Origin: Actinophytocola algeriensis
Lineage (GTDB): Bacteria > Actinomycetota > Actinomycetes > Mycobacteriales > Pseudonocardiaceae
DNA length: 64,000 bases
Direction of reading: 5' to 3'
Assembly: GCF_014203735.1 (NCBI RefSeq)
Contig: NZ_JACHJQ010000006.1
Span: forward strand, 1-64,000
The notes under the pieces are model-generated. The model was not told the DNA's origin. It saw only the letters and a program-made list of their open reading frames with translations, and did no database searches. The position numbers and the translations under genes are program-made. Shown piece by piece: positions 39,001 through 47,230 of this stretch (positions within the stretch are counted from its first letter, which is position 1; every line of letters starts with the position of its first letter).

Positions 39001-41839
39001 GGAGGCGACGACCAACTTCGCCACCGTGACGCTGGGCGAGCTGGCCGAGATCATCGACGAGCTGGCCGAGTCGGCCGGCGACGGCGACGGCGGTGGCAGC
39101 AACGAGGTCGCCGGTGTCGCGCAGTGGGTTCGGCCCTTCCGGGTCGACTACGTCAAGGCGCGCACCCCGAGGGTCAGCACCGGCACCGGGTCGGTGGGCA
39201 CCTGGCAGGCGTTCGCCCCGGCGGGCCACCCGCTGGCGGAGCGGCTGCGGGTCGCGCTGGACGAGGCGGGCATCGGCGACGGTGTGCTGCTGGTCCTGCC
39301 GGACAGCGGTGAGGAGCACGTCGACCTGATCCTGGGTGCCGGCAAGGCGGCGGCCGCCGCCGCGCCGGGCAGCCGGTTCGTCGTGGTGCAGAACAAGTTC
39401 GGCGCGTCGGGGCTCGCCAGGACCGCGTTCCTGGAGGCCCAGGAGGTATCGACGACGATCGTCTCGCTGCCCGACCTCGCGCCGTCGACCGCGACCGCGA
39501 TCGACGAGGCCGTGCAGCGGGTCATCACCGAGGCGGCCGCGACCACGGTGTTCAGCGAGGTCCGCTACACGCCGGAGGGCCAGCGGACCAAGCCGGTGCT
39601 GACCGTGGTGCAACCGCCGGCCGAGGCGCCGGTGGGCACCCCGCTCGACAGCTCCGACGTGCTGCTGGTCACCGGTGGCGCGAAGGGCATCACCGCGGAG
39701 TGCGCGCTGGTCATGGCGCTGGACTCGGGTGCGAAGCTCGCGTTGATCGGCCGGGACGCCCCGGAGGACGACGAGGAGATCGCGTCCAACATCGCCAGGA
39801 TGACCGAGGCGGGCGTGGTGTGCCAGTACGAGCGCGCCGACGTCACCGACCCCCAGCAGGTCGCGCAGGCGGTCGCCGCGTTCGAGGCCAACCTCGGCCC
39901 GGTCACCGGTGTCATGCACGGCGCGGGCCGCAACGAGCCCGCCGCGCTGTCCAACCTGACCGAGGAGCGGTTCCACCAGACGCTGGCCGTCAAGATCGCA
40001 GGCCTGCGCGCGGTGCTCGACTCGGTGAACCAGGACGGCATCAAGCTGCTCGTCACGTTCGGCAGCATCATCGGCCGGGCGGGGCTGCGCGGCGAGGCAC
40101 ACTACTCGACCGCGAACGACTGGATGTCGGAGATGACCGTCGACTTCCAGCGGGCGCACCCGAACTCGCGGGCGATCGCGATGGAGTGGTCGGTCTGGTC
40201 CGGTGCGGGCATGGGTGAGCGGCTGGGCGTCGTCGAGGCGCTGGTCCGCGACGGCATCACGCCGGTCTCGGTGGACGAGGGCCTGAAGGTGCTGCGCCAG
40301 GTGCTGGCGGACCCGGCGGCCGGCCCGATCGTGACGATCACCGGCCGGATGGGCGGGCTGCCGACGCTGCCGCTCGACACGAGCGAGGAACTGCCACTGG
40401 CCCGGTTCGTCGACCGCGTCCTGGTGCACTACCCGCAGGTCGAGCTGGTCACCGAGGTCGAGCTGTCCCCGGGCAGCGACCCGTACCTGTCCGACCACCT
40501 GCTGGACGGGGACCTGCTCTTCCCCGCGGTCGTCGGCATGGAGGCGATGAGCCAGGTGGCGACGGCGCTGACCGGGCAGACCGGTGCGCCGCTGCTGGAG
40601 GACATCGAGTTCCTGCGCCCGATCGTGGTCCGGCCCGGCTCGGCCGCGGCCGTGCGGCTCGCCGCACTGGCCCGCGACGAGGAGACGGTGACGGTCGCGA
40701 TCCGCTCGGAGGACACCGGGTTCAGCGCGGACCACTTCCGCGCCACGCTCCGGTTCCCCCGGCCGGCCCCGGCCGACTCGGGTGAGGAGCGGACGGCGAC
40801 CCAGCTGCCGCTGGTGCCGCTCGACCCGATCACCGAGCTGTACGGCGGCGTGATGTTCCAGGGCAAGCGGTTCCAGCGGGTCCTCGGGTACCGGCGGGCG
40901 AGTGCCCGGCACGCGGTGGCGGAGCTGTCCACCACCACACCGGCGCCGTGGTTCGCCGCCTACCTGCCGCAGGAGCAGGTGCTGGCCGACCCCGGCACCC
41001 GTGACGCGGTGATGCACGCACTGCAGTGCTGCGTGCCCGACGCGACACTGCTGCCGCAGGGTGTGGAGCGGCTGTACCTGGCCCAGCCCGCGGACCAGCA
41101 GGTCGAGTACGTGGTGCTGGACGCTCGTGAACGGTCGCAGGACGGCGACAGCTACATCTACGACGTCGACGTCCTCGAGCCCACCGGCAGGCTGGTCGAG
41201 CGGTGGGAAGGCCTGACGCTGCGGGCCGTGCGGCGCAAGGACGCCTCGGGTCCCTGGGTGTCCTCGATGCTCAGCGGCTACCTGGAGCGGACGCTGGAGC
41301 AGGTCATCGGCGGCACCCGCGCGGTGGTCGTCGAGCCGGACCCGGTGGCCGGCGAGCCCGCCGACCGGCGGGCGCAGACCGAGCTGGCCGCGAGCCGTGC
41401 CCTGGGTGGCCCGGTGTCCGTGCGGTACCGCCCGGACGGCAAGCCCGAGGTGGACGGTGCCTCGATCTCGGCGTCGCACGGCGCCGGGGTGACCCTGGTG
41501 GTGACCGGGCAGGGCAGGCTGGGCGCCGACGTGGAGGCCGTGGTCGAGCGCAGTGAGGCGGACTGGGCCGACCTGCTCGGCCGCGAGCTGGGCGGTGTCC
41601 GCGACCTGGTGGTGGCGGAGTCGGGTGAGGACGTGCACACCGCGTCCACGCGGCTCTGGTCCGCGCTGGAGTGCCTGCAGAAGACCGGCACGACGGCACG
41701 GGACCTCACGGTGGACCGGGTCACGGCGGACGGCTGGGTCGTGCTGTCCTCCGGGAACGCACGGGTCGCCACCTGGGTCACCACCCTCAACGACCTCGAG
41801 GAGCCGGTGGTCTTCGCCGTCCTCGCCGGAGAGGGGTGA
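36026..41839 (+). CDS. pksE: Enediyne polyketide synthase PksE
   Basis: About 1,937 residues, the usual PksE length, with the full domain order KS-AT-ACP-KR-DH-PPTase. The KS has the active-site Cys213 (VDGACSSS) and catalytic His in EGHGTGT and GNIGHTKAAAG. The AT has GHSLGE (Ser655). The atypical enediyne ACP has LHLSSIT (Ser972/973). The KR has TGGAKGI near residue 1215, and the DH has YLSDHLLDGDLLFPA near 1490. The C-terminal integrated phosphopantetheinyl transferase has 'ISASHGAG..LVVT' and 'GADVEAV' from about 1760. It makes the octaketide-derived polyene precursor of the warhead iteratively. I place the start at TTG 36026 (RIAIVGIG begins directly after; AGGCGG lies just upstream). 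In-frame GTG 35999 is the main alternative. The TE gene is coupled downstream. Confidence 0.95.
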   Translation: MSTERIAIVGIGLRYPDAASTQELWENVLAGRRAFRRLPDERMNQADYYSADQDAPDRFYSKKAAVLRDFEFDRLKYKVAGSTFRSTDLTHWLALDVAATALADAGFPDAEGLPKQATGVVFGNSLTGEFSRANLMRLRWPYVRRTLAAALSAKGWDDDETSAFLRDLEPVYKAPFPAIDEDTLAGGLANTIAGRVCNYFDLGGGGYTVDGACSSSLISIATASKALVDGDLDVCLAGGVDLSIDPFEVIGFAKTGALSTGEMKIYDADSNGFWPGEGSGVVVLMREEDAIARGLRIYASITGWGMSSDGKGGITRPEAAGHRLAISRAYSRAGYGPETVAYFEGHGTGTALGDAVELEAIGSARRNSDPEARPAAISSLKGNIGHTKAAAGVGGLIKAALSVYHQVIPPSTGHFDAHPKLTGDNPALYVPSTPELWPDDVPIRAGVSAMGFGGMNTHIALEQAPGTTRQSELPKDAAALHSGRQDAELLLLDAADNATLAEQVTGLVDVVAKLSFAEIADLAGTLAGQLTGGPVRAAIVTTSPEDAVGKLERLGAALAEDTRLFTADGVYLDRGESAPRIAYLFPGQGSGRGAVGAIRRRFAAAEAVFEHAGVPTDGDQVATEVAQPRIVAGSVAALRVLHNLGVDADVAVGHSLGELTALAWAGVLGGKDVVRLATARGAVMANASQGGGAMAGLATTADKARSLFGNEPVVIAGYNGPKQTVIAGDAGAVDRVVETARAEGITANRLNVSHAFHSPLVQPAAEAMTERLTEFDFAIPGRTIVSAVTGEVLDPSTDLRAMLRDQIVAPVRFHEAAAKATEGADLAIEVGPGRVLTGLLRDIAPDVPVLSVDTDSQSLSSLLSVVGAAYALGAKVDTEALFADRVRRPISLSGEFTFLASPCEAAPDLAIGITEFGALNPAANEAETETAEAGEDGTSTLDLLRQLAAERVELPLETVTAATHPLDDLHLSSITVGQIVNEVTRRLGLPTLEATTNFATVTLGELAEIIDELAESAGDGDGGGSNEVAGVAQWVRPFRVDYVKARTPRVSTGTGSVGTWQAFAPAGHPLAERLRVALDEAGIGDGVLLVLPDSGEEHVDLILGAGKAAAAAAPGSRFVVVQNKFGASGLARTAFLEAQEVSTTIVSLPDLAPSTATAIDEAVQRVITEAAATTVFSEVRYTPEGQRTKPVLTVVQPPAEAPVGTPLDSSDVLLVTGGAKGITAECALVMALDSGAKLALIGRDAPEDDEEIASNIARMTEAGVVCQYERADVTDPQQVAQAVAAFEANLGPVTGVMHGAGRNEPAALSNLTEERFHQTLAVKIAGLRAVLDSVNQDGIKLLVTFGSIIGRAGLRGEAHYSTANDWMSEMTVDFQRAHPNSRAIAMEWSVWSGAGMGERLGVVEALVRDGITPVSVDEGLKVLRQVLADPAAGPIVTITGRMGGLPTLPLDTSEELPLARFVDRVLVHYPQVELVTEVELSPGSDPYLSDHLLDGDLLFPAVVGMEAMSQVATALTGQTGAPLLEDIEFLRPIVVRPGSAAAVRLAALARDEETVTVAIRSEDTGFSADHFRATLRFPRPAPADSGEERTATQLPLVPLDPITELYGGVMFQGKRFQRVLGYRRASARHAVAELSTTTPAPWFAAYLPQEQVLADPGTRDAVMHALQCCVPDATLLPQGVERLYLAQPADQQVEYVVLDARERSQDGDSYIYDVDVLEPTGRLVERWEGLTLRAVRRKDASGPWVSSMLSGYLERTLEQVIGGTRAVVVEPDPVAGEPADRRAQTELAASRALGGPVSVRYRPDGKPEVDGASISASHGAGVTLVVTGQGRLGADVEAVVERSEADWADLLGRELGGVRDLVVAESGEDVHTASTRLWSALECLQKTGTTARDLTVDRVTADGWVVLSSGNARVATWVTTLNDLEEPVVFAVLAGEG

Positions 41840-41847
41840 GCAGCGAC

Positions 41848-42297
41848 ATGAGCGCCGGCTACTTCGAGATCCGCCACAAGGTCGGGTTCGAGGAGACGAA
41901 CATCGTCGGCAACGTCTACTACGTCAACTACCTGCGCTGGCAGGGGCACTGCCGGGAGAAGTTCCTGAACGACATGGCTCCCTCGGTGATGTCGGAGATC
42001 CTGCAGGACGACCTGAAGCTGTTCACGCTCAACGCGGGCTGCGAGTTCTTCGCCGACATCGCCGCCTTCGAGGAGGTCAGCGTGCGGTTGCGGCTGGACG
42101 AACTGACCCAGACGCAGATCGAGTTCGCGTTCGACTACGTGCAGGTGCGGGACGGTCAGGAAGTGCTCGTGGCACGGGGCAAGCAGCGGATCGCGTGCAT
42201 GCGCGGCCCGAACAACAACACGGTCCCCACCAGGGTGCCCGCGGAGTTGCGTGAGGCTCTCGTGCCGTACAGCACCGAGGCGGCCAGCGTGAGCTGA
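41848..42297 (+). CDS. E10: Enediyne hot-dog thioesterase (E10/TEBC)
   Basis: 149 residues of the 4-hydroxybenzoyl-CoA thioesterase-like hot-dog family as found next to every PksE: 'GFEETNIVGNVYYVNYLRWQGHCREKFL' and 'QIEFAFDYVQVRDGQEVLVARGKQRIACM'. It releases the polyene from the PksE acyl carrier domain. A GTG at 41836 overlaps the PksE stop; I prefer ATG 41848, which has GAGAGGGG upstream. The gene is followed by a very strong hairpin, so pksE-TE form a two-gene transcript. Confidence 0.93.
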   Translation: MSAGYFEIRHKVGFEETNIVGNVYYVNYLRWQGHCREKFLNDMAPSVMSEILQDDLKLFTLNAGCEFFADIAAFEEVSVRLRLDELTQTQIEFAFDYVQVRDGQEVLVARGKQRIACMRGPNNNTVPTRVPAELREALVPYSTEAASVS

Positions 42298-42315
42298 CCC
42301 CGCCGGGACGAGCGG

Positions 42316-42364
42316 ACACGGACACGTCGACCAGGTCGTAGCGACCTGGTCGACGTGTCCGTGT
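42316..42364 (+). terminator. Strong hairpin terminator after pksE-E10
   Basis: Perfect 23-bp stem around a 3-base TAG loop (arms 42316-42338 and 42342-42364), 18 bp after the thioesterase stop. It is the strongest hairpin seen in the window and isolates the PKS transcript from the SARP gene. Confidence 0.9.
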
Positions 42365-42411
42365 GTGTCCACTTTCCGGTTCTGCCAGGGAATCACCCAC
42401 ACACCGGACGG

Positions 42412-42468
42412 GAATTCGACCTGCACAGTTTACCGTCGAATTCAAGCGGCCCGTCAGCGCAATTCGAC
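42412..42468. promoter_or_regulatory. AATTCGAC repeats upstream of SARP gene 1
   Basis: GAATTCGAC (42412-42420) and GTCGAATTC (42435-42443) form a perfect 9-bp inverted repeat; a third direct copy AATTCGAC is at 42461-42468. All lie 135-190 bp before the SARP start, in the locally AT-richer part of the 306-bp gap, so they probably bind a regulator. I do not see the motif in the other cluster promoters. Confidence 0.6.
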
Positions 42469-42603
42469 CGCTCCGTTCGGAATGGTGCCCGCATTGCGCC
42501 GTCGTCTGTGAGAGACTGTGCCGACGTACCTGGTCAAGGGGCCTCACATCCGCTGACGAAAAGCCGATGACCAGACACCGGCGGCCATGGTGGGGGGCGA
42601 GAC

Positions 42604-45600
42604 ATGCTTGCGCTTCGACTGCTCGGGCCCTTGACGCTGTCCGTCGCCGACGTCGAGCACGATCTCGGCGGCGCCCGGCAACGCGTGGTCCTCGCGCTGC
42701 TGGCGCTCAACGCCAACCGAGTGGTCCCGGTCGACCAGCTCATCGACGCCGTGTGGGAGTCCGCGCCGCCGACCACCGCCCGCGCCCAGATCCAGATCTG
42801 CGTGTCCGGCCTGCGCCGGGTGCTCGCGGGCGCCGGTGACACCGCCCAGATCCGCACCCGCCCGCCCGGCTACCTGCTCGACATCTCCGACGACGACCTC
42901 GACGTCGCCCAGTTCACGAGCCTCGTGACCGCCGCGCGGGCGCACGTCGACGCCAACCGCGTGGCCGAGGCGGTCGCCACGCTGCGCAGCGCGCTGTCGC
43001 TGTGGCGCGGGCCCGCGCTGGCGGGCATGAACTCGGAGCTGCTGCGCCGCAACGCGGCCCAGCTCGACGACGCCCGGGTCGCCGCGGTCATGGACCGGCT
43101 GCGCCTCGACCTCACCCTCGGGCGGCACGACGAGATCATCGGCGAGCTGTTCGCGCTGGTCAAGGAGCACCCGCTCCGCGAGCGGCTGTACGAGTACCTG
43201 ATGCTCGCGCTGTACCGCGCGGGCCGCCAGGCCGAGGCGCTCGAGGTGTGCAGGCAGGCGCGGGCCACGCTGATGGAGGAGCTCGGGATCGAGCTCGGCG
43301 AGAGCGCGCGCAGGCTCGAGAGCGCGATCCTCAACCGCGACCCCAAGCTCGACATCGCCGTGTCCGGCGTCGACGGCCGCACCACCCCGGTCACCGTCGT
43401 GCCCCAGACGGTGGTGCCGCGCAGGCTGCCGGCCACCATCGGCGACTTCACCGGCCGGGCCGCACAGCTCGCCGAGATCAAGAACGCGCTCGACGACCAC
43501 GGGGACCCCGAGGCGGTCAACTACGGCACGCGCATCGTCGCAATCTCCGGCAAGGGCGGCGTCGGCAAGTCCACGCTGGCCGTGCGGGCCGCGCACGAGC
43601 TGCGCGACGCCTACCCCGACGGCCACCTCTACGGCGACCTCGAGTCCACGACCGGCGAGGACCGGGTCCGCGGCGTGCTCGCCCGGTTCCTGCGCGCGCT
43701 GGGCATCGACGGCAACGCGATCCCGGAGGACGACGAGGAGCGCGGCGAGCTGTACCGCAGCCGCGTGGCCAACAAGAAGGTGCTGGTCGTGCTCGACGGC
43801 GCGACCGACGAGGAGCAGGTCATCCCCCTGCTGCCGGCCGGGCCGGGGTGCGCGGTGATCGTGACCAGCAGGACCCGGCTGTCCGGCCTGCCGGGCGCGC
43901 TGCAGGTCGCCATCGAGGTGTTCGACGTCGACCACGCGCTGGAGATGTTCGCGACGATCGTCGGCCAGGAGCGGATGCGCAACGAGCCGGAGGCGGCGCG
44001 CGAGCTGGTCAGCCAGTGCGGCGGTCTCCCCCTCGCGATCCGGATCGCGGGCGCGCGGCTCGCCTCCCGCGCGCACTGGCGCATCGACGTGCTGGTCGCC
44101 CGGTTGCGCGACTCGGTGCGCAGGCTCGACGAGCTGTCGTTCCGCGGCCTGGTGCTGCGTTCCAACATCGGCCAGAGCTACGAGGTCCTGTCCGAGGACG
44201 GGCAGCGGCTCTTCCGCCGGTTCGCGCTGATCACCACCCCGGACTTCCCGTGGTGGACCGCGGCCGCGCTGCTGGACGTGGACCCCTACGACGCCTTCGA
44301 GGTGGTCGAGACGCTGGTCGACGCGCAGCTGCTGGACACGGTGCAGTACCCGGGCGAACGGCTGCGCTACCGGTTCCACGACCTGATCCGGGTGTACGCG
44401 ACCGAGCAGTTGCAGACCACGGAGTCCGCGGCCGAGCAGACGGAGACGGTCGAGCGGCTGCTGGGCGCCTGGCTCGCCCGCGCCGACCACGCGCACGCCA
44501 AGGAGTACGGCGGCGCCTACACGATCATCCACGGTACGACCTCCCGCTGGGGCCGCGCGGCCGAGCTGGAGGAGGCCGACGAGATGGTCAACCAGATCGA
44601 CTGGCTGGAGAGCGAGCGCCGCTCACTCGTGTCGGCGGTCCGCCTGGCCGCCGACCACGAGATGGCGGAGGCGTGCTGGGACCTCGCACTCACCTCGGTG
44701 ACGTTGTTCCAGCTCAAGGGCCACTTCGACGACTGGCGGGAGACCGCCGAGCTGGCCCTCGCGACGTCGGAGGCGGCGGACAACCAGCGCGGCCGGGCCG
44801 CGATGCTGTTCTCGCTCGGCGCGCTGCACGCACAGCAGCAGACCCGCCTCGACGAGGCCGAGCGCTGCTACACCGCCGCGCTGGAGATCTTCGAGGAGCT
44901 GGGCGACGAGCACGGCCACGCGCTCGCGCTGCGCAACCTGGCGACGCTGCACCGCATGCGCCACGGGACCGAGGCGACGATGGCGATGTACGAGGTGGCG
45001 CTCGAGAAGATGCGCGCGGTCGGCGACCTGGTCGGCCAGGCTCACATCCTTCAGCACATGGCGAAGGTCTGCATCGACGAGGGGGACGCCGACCGCGCGC
45101 GGGACCTGTTGGAAGCGGCGCTGACCCGCTGCCAGGAAGTGCGGTACCTCCGTGGCGAGGCCCAGGTCCTCAACCGGTTCGCCGAGCTGCACCTGTTCGT
45201 CAACCAGATCGAAGAGGCGCACCAGGCGCTGAACCGGGTACTGCTGATCGTGCGCGACATCGGTGACCGCATCGGTGAGGCGCACGCCTTGTACCGGCTG
45301 GGGGTGGTCCGCCAACGCTCCGGGCGACTGGACAACGCGGAGACCACCCTCCAGCACGCTCTATCCCTCGCTCAGCAGGTCGGCCAGCGCATGGTCGCCG
45401 GCAGCGCCCACTACGCGCTCGCCGAGATTGCCCTGTCCCGGGGTCAGGAGGCGGCCGGCGCGAGCCACATCGACGCGGCTCTCGCGCGGTTCGCCGAACT
45501 CGGCGCCACGATCTGGCAGGCCAAAGCCCTGATCCTCCGGTCGGACAGCCATGACGGCCGGGGCGAGGACAACCCGGCCGCCCGCGATCTCGACGCGGCC

Positions 45601-45690
45601 ATCGAACTGCTCGGCACGGTGCAATCCACCGAGGCCGTCCGGTTGCGGAAGGAACTCGAACGCAACCGGGGTAACGCGTTTTCTCCCTGA
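42604..45690 (+). CDS. Large SARP regulator 1 (SARP-NB-ARC-TPR)
   Basis: 1,028 residues. Residues 1-95 are an OmpR-type winged helix (LRLLGPLTLSV, 'LLALNANRVVPVDQLIDAVW', 'RPPGYLLDI'). Residues 96-245 are the BTAD domain ('LWRGPALAGM', 'HPLRERLYEYLMLALYRAGRQAEALE'). Residues 290-600 are an NB-ARC ATPase with P-loop SGKGGVGKSTLA near 314-325 and 'VLVVLDGA' Walker B. From about 690 to 1000 there are tetratricopeptide repeats. AfsR-type proteins like this activate antibiotic genes, binding 11-bp-spaced heptamers. The ATG has GGGGGCGAG upstream. It closely resembles the regulator at 54722. A tiny secreted-peptide gene lies 72 bp downstream in convergent orientation, a possible TPR ligand (inference). 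Confidence 0.93.
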   Translation: MLALRLLGPLTLSVADVEHDLGGARQRVVLALLALNANRVVPVDQLIDAVWESAPPTTARAQIQICVSGLRRVLAGAGDTAQIRTRPPGYLLDISDDDLDVAQFTSLVTAARAHVDANRVAEAVATLRSALSLWRGPALAGMNSELLRRNAAQLDDARVAAVMDRLRLDLTLGRHDEIIGELFALVKEHPLRERLYEYLMLALYRAGRQAEALEVCRQARATLMEELGIELGESARRLESAILNRDPKLDIAVSGVDGRTTPVTVVPQTVVPRRLPATIGDFTGRAAQLAEIKNALDDHGDPEAVNYGTRIVAISGKGGVGKSTLAVRAAHELRDAYPDGHLYGDLESTTGEDRVRGVLARFLRALGIDGNAIPEDDEERGELYRSRVANKKVLVVLDGATDEEQVIPLLPAGPGCAVIVTSRTRLSGLPGALQVAIEVFDVDHALEMFATIVGQERMRNEPEAARELVSQCGGLPLAIRIAGARLASRAHWRIDVLVARLRDSVRRLDELSFRGLVLRSNIGQSYEVLSEDGQRLFRRFALITTPDFPWWTAAALLDVDPYDAFEVVETLVDAQLLDTVQYPGERLRYRFHDLIRVYATEQLQTTESAAEQTETVERLLGAWLARADHAHAKEYGGAYTIIHGTTSRWGRAAELEEADEMVNQIDWLESERRSLVSAVRLAADHEMAEACWDLALTSVTLFQLKGHFDDWRETAELALATSEAADNQRGRAAMLFSLGALHAQQQTRLDEAERCYTAALEIFEELGDEHGHALALRNLATLHRMRHGTEATMAMYEVALEKMRAVGDLVGQAHILQHMAKVCIDEGDADRARDLLEAALTRCQEVRYLRGEAQVLNRFAELHLFVNQIEEAHQALNRVLLIVRDIGDRIGEAHALYRLGVVRQRSGRLDNAETTLQHALSLAQQVGQRMVAGSAHYALAEIALSRGQEAAGASHIDAALARFAELGATIWQAKALILRSDSHDGRGEDNPAARDLDAAIELLGTVQSTEAVRLRKELERNRGNAFSP

Positions 45691-45762
45691 CCCCTCCGGG
45701 AGCGGCGGCAGGACAACTCCCCCGAGTCAGTCGCCTGCCACCCCTTGATCACACCACCGGGC

Positions 45763-45933
45763 TCACGGGCACGGCGTGTTCCAGTCGTCCTCGCAGTCCA
45801 GGAGCATGGTCACGTTCGCCGTGGGCGAGTTCCAGTCGTCCTCGGCCGCGGCGGTGCCGGCTCCGACGAACAGGGCGGACAGGCCCAGGAACAGTGCGGC
45901 GGCGGACAGCGCGCTCTTGCGAATGGCAGACAT
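45763..45933 (-). CDS. Small secreted peptide next to SARP 1 (EDDWN motif)
   Basis: 56 residues. N-terminus MSAIRKSAL followed by a hydrophobic core and AGTAAAE, a typical Sec signal peptide with cleavage after the AAA. The mature peptide would be about 26 residues and contains EDDWNSP and, near the C-terminus, EDDWNTPCP, a duplicated motif, plus two cysteines. GGAGG lies 7 bp upstream of the ATG. It converges on the SARP 1 stop (72 bp). A related peptide (same MSA(I/L)RK(S/T) start, similar length and VT.L.D segment) sits in the same position after SARP 2. I know no named family. A signalling precursor is my preferred reading; a small structural or immunity peptide cannot be excluded. Confidence 0.75.
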   Translation of the reverse strand: MSAIRKSALSAAALFLGLSALFVGAGTAAAEDDWNSPTANVTMLLDCEDDWNTPCP

Positions 45934-46050
45934 GGCAAAGCCTCCGAGATGTTTCTGGATTTCTTTCTGCGGGAACCCCGCTCGAGAACCAGTAGACAGT
46001 GGCTCGCCTTTAGTTGATTTTCGATGGATTTAACGCATTCCTTCGCCGGC

Positions 46051-46069
46051 CGATAGCGATCGGATAGAG
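46051..46069. promoter_or_regulatory. SARP-like direct repeats upstream of peptide gene 1
   Basis: GATAGCG (46052-46058) and GATAGAG (46063-46069) are heptamers whose starts are exactly 11 bp apart, the spacing of SARP binding sites. The first also overlaps a CCGAT-AGCG-ATCGG palindrome (46050-46063). They lie about 118 bp before the peptide start and just after the reductase stop. The same CGATAGC core with an 11-bp partner is found before peptide gene 2. Confidence 0.6.
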
Positions 46070-46083
46070 CGGCAGTAGGCGCG

Positions 46084-47127
46084 TTATCGCGCGATAGCCG
46101 GATGCGTTTCCGAGGCCGCCGCGCCAGCCGCCCGCGCCGACAGGAGACCGCCCTGGTGCAGCCAGCGAACGGTGTCGGCGAACGTCTCCTCGGCGGGCCG
46201 GGCCGCGACCCCGCCGGTGCTCGCCGGCTCCCCCACGCGGGTGGCGCAGGCCGCGGTGTAGATCGCGCCGTACTCGGCCGGGATGTGCCACGGCCACACC
46301 CGCTGCACCGCGCCGACCAGCAGACCCAGCGGCAGCATGGCCCTGGCGGGCAGGTACGCCGTGGGCAGCGCCCTGCCGGTGACCGCGCGCAGGGTCCGCA
46401 CGTACTGGCGGGTGGTCAGGTAGTGACCGGGGCCGAACAGGCGGTTCTCCGCGGGCCCCTCTTCCGCGAACAGCCCCGCGTGCAGGGCGGCGGTGTCCCG
46501 CACGTCACCGATGGGCAGCCCGCCGAGCGGCCAGATCGGCATCCGGCCGCGCAGCGCGTTGCGCAGCCGCGTGACCTGGTCGCCGCCCTTCGGGTCGTGC
46601 GGCCCCAGCAGGCCCGGCGGGTAGGTGATCGTCACCGGCACGCCGGCCGCCTGGTGCTCCCTGACGACCGCCTCGGCCGCCGCCTTGCTCGCGAGGTACG
46701 CCTCCCGGGGCCTGCCGACCGGCGAGTCCGGCCCCAGCACCCGCCCCTCGGCGGGCAACAGCGCACCGAAGCTCGACACGTACCCGATCCGCCCGGCGCC
46801 CGCCCTGCGCGCCGCGGCCAGCACGACCTCGGTGCCCGCGACGTTGGTCCTGGCCAGCTCCGCGTGCCGCCTGCTGTCGAACGAGTACACCGACGCCGCG
46901 TGCAGCACCGCGTCGGCGCCGCGCAGCAGACGGTCCACGCGGAACTGGTCGAGCACGTCGCCCTCGACCACGTCCACCGCGGCCAGGTCGACGCCCAGCG
47001 GTGTGAGCGCACGTTCCACGGTGGACTCCGCGCGGACCAGCAGCCGGACCCGGTGGCCTGCCCGCAGGATCGCGGCGACCGAATGGGCACCCACGAACCC
47101 CGTACCCCCGGTGACGGCTACCAGCAT
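46084..47127 (-). CDS. NAD(P)-dependent epimerase/reductase (extended SDR)
   Basis: 347 residues. Rossmann motif GGTGFVGAH at the N-terminus and the YxxxK catalytic pair in 'EAYLASKAAAE'; 'TYPPGLLGPHDP' and 'VPVTITYPPG' resemble dihydroflavonol-4-reductase/3-beta-HSD type extended SDRs. It would reduce a ketone or epimerise a sugar-like intermediate. It follows the flavin monooxygenase (103-bp gap), so it probably acts in the same tailoring pathway. Substrate unknown. Confidence 0.83.
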   Translation of the reverse strand: MLVAVTGGTGFVGAHSVAAILRAGHRVRLLVRAESTVERALTPLGVDLAAVDVVEGDVLDQFRVDRLLRGADAVLHAASVYSFDSRRHAELARTNVAGTEVVLAAARRAGAGRIGYVSSFGALLPAEGRVLGPDSPVGRPREAYLASKAAAEAVVREHQAAGVPVTITYPPGLLGPHDPKGGDQVTRLRNALRGRMPIWPLGGLPIGDVRDTAALHAGLFAEEGPAENRLFGPGHYLTTRQYVRTLRAVTGRALPTAYLPARAMLPLGLLVGAVQRVWPWHIPAEYGAIYTAACATRVGEPASTGGVAARPAEETFADTVRWLHQGGLLSARAAGAAASETHPAIAR

Positions 47128-47202
47128 CGGGACCTCCTCGTCGTTCCCGCGGCGCCTGCCGCACGGGGGTGCTCAGTCCTCACCGGACACGCTGTGGCCT
47201 AC

Positions 47203-47222
47203 GGGGCTCCTCGCCGGAGGGG
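47203..47222 (-). repeat. Short copy of the dispersed GC-hairpin element
   Basis: A 20-bp match to the core of the elements at 22791 and 27550 (GGGGCTCCTCGCCGGAGGGG), placed 9 bp after the monooxygenase stop, where it can act as a weak terminator. Confidence 0.55.
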
Positions 47223-47230
47223 TGGACCGC

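Noticed and set aside
35975-41638. 1,887-codon minus-strand open frame across pksE
   Set aside because: Shadow of the PKS; no motif and typical antisense composition.
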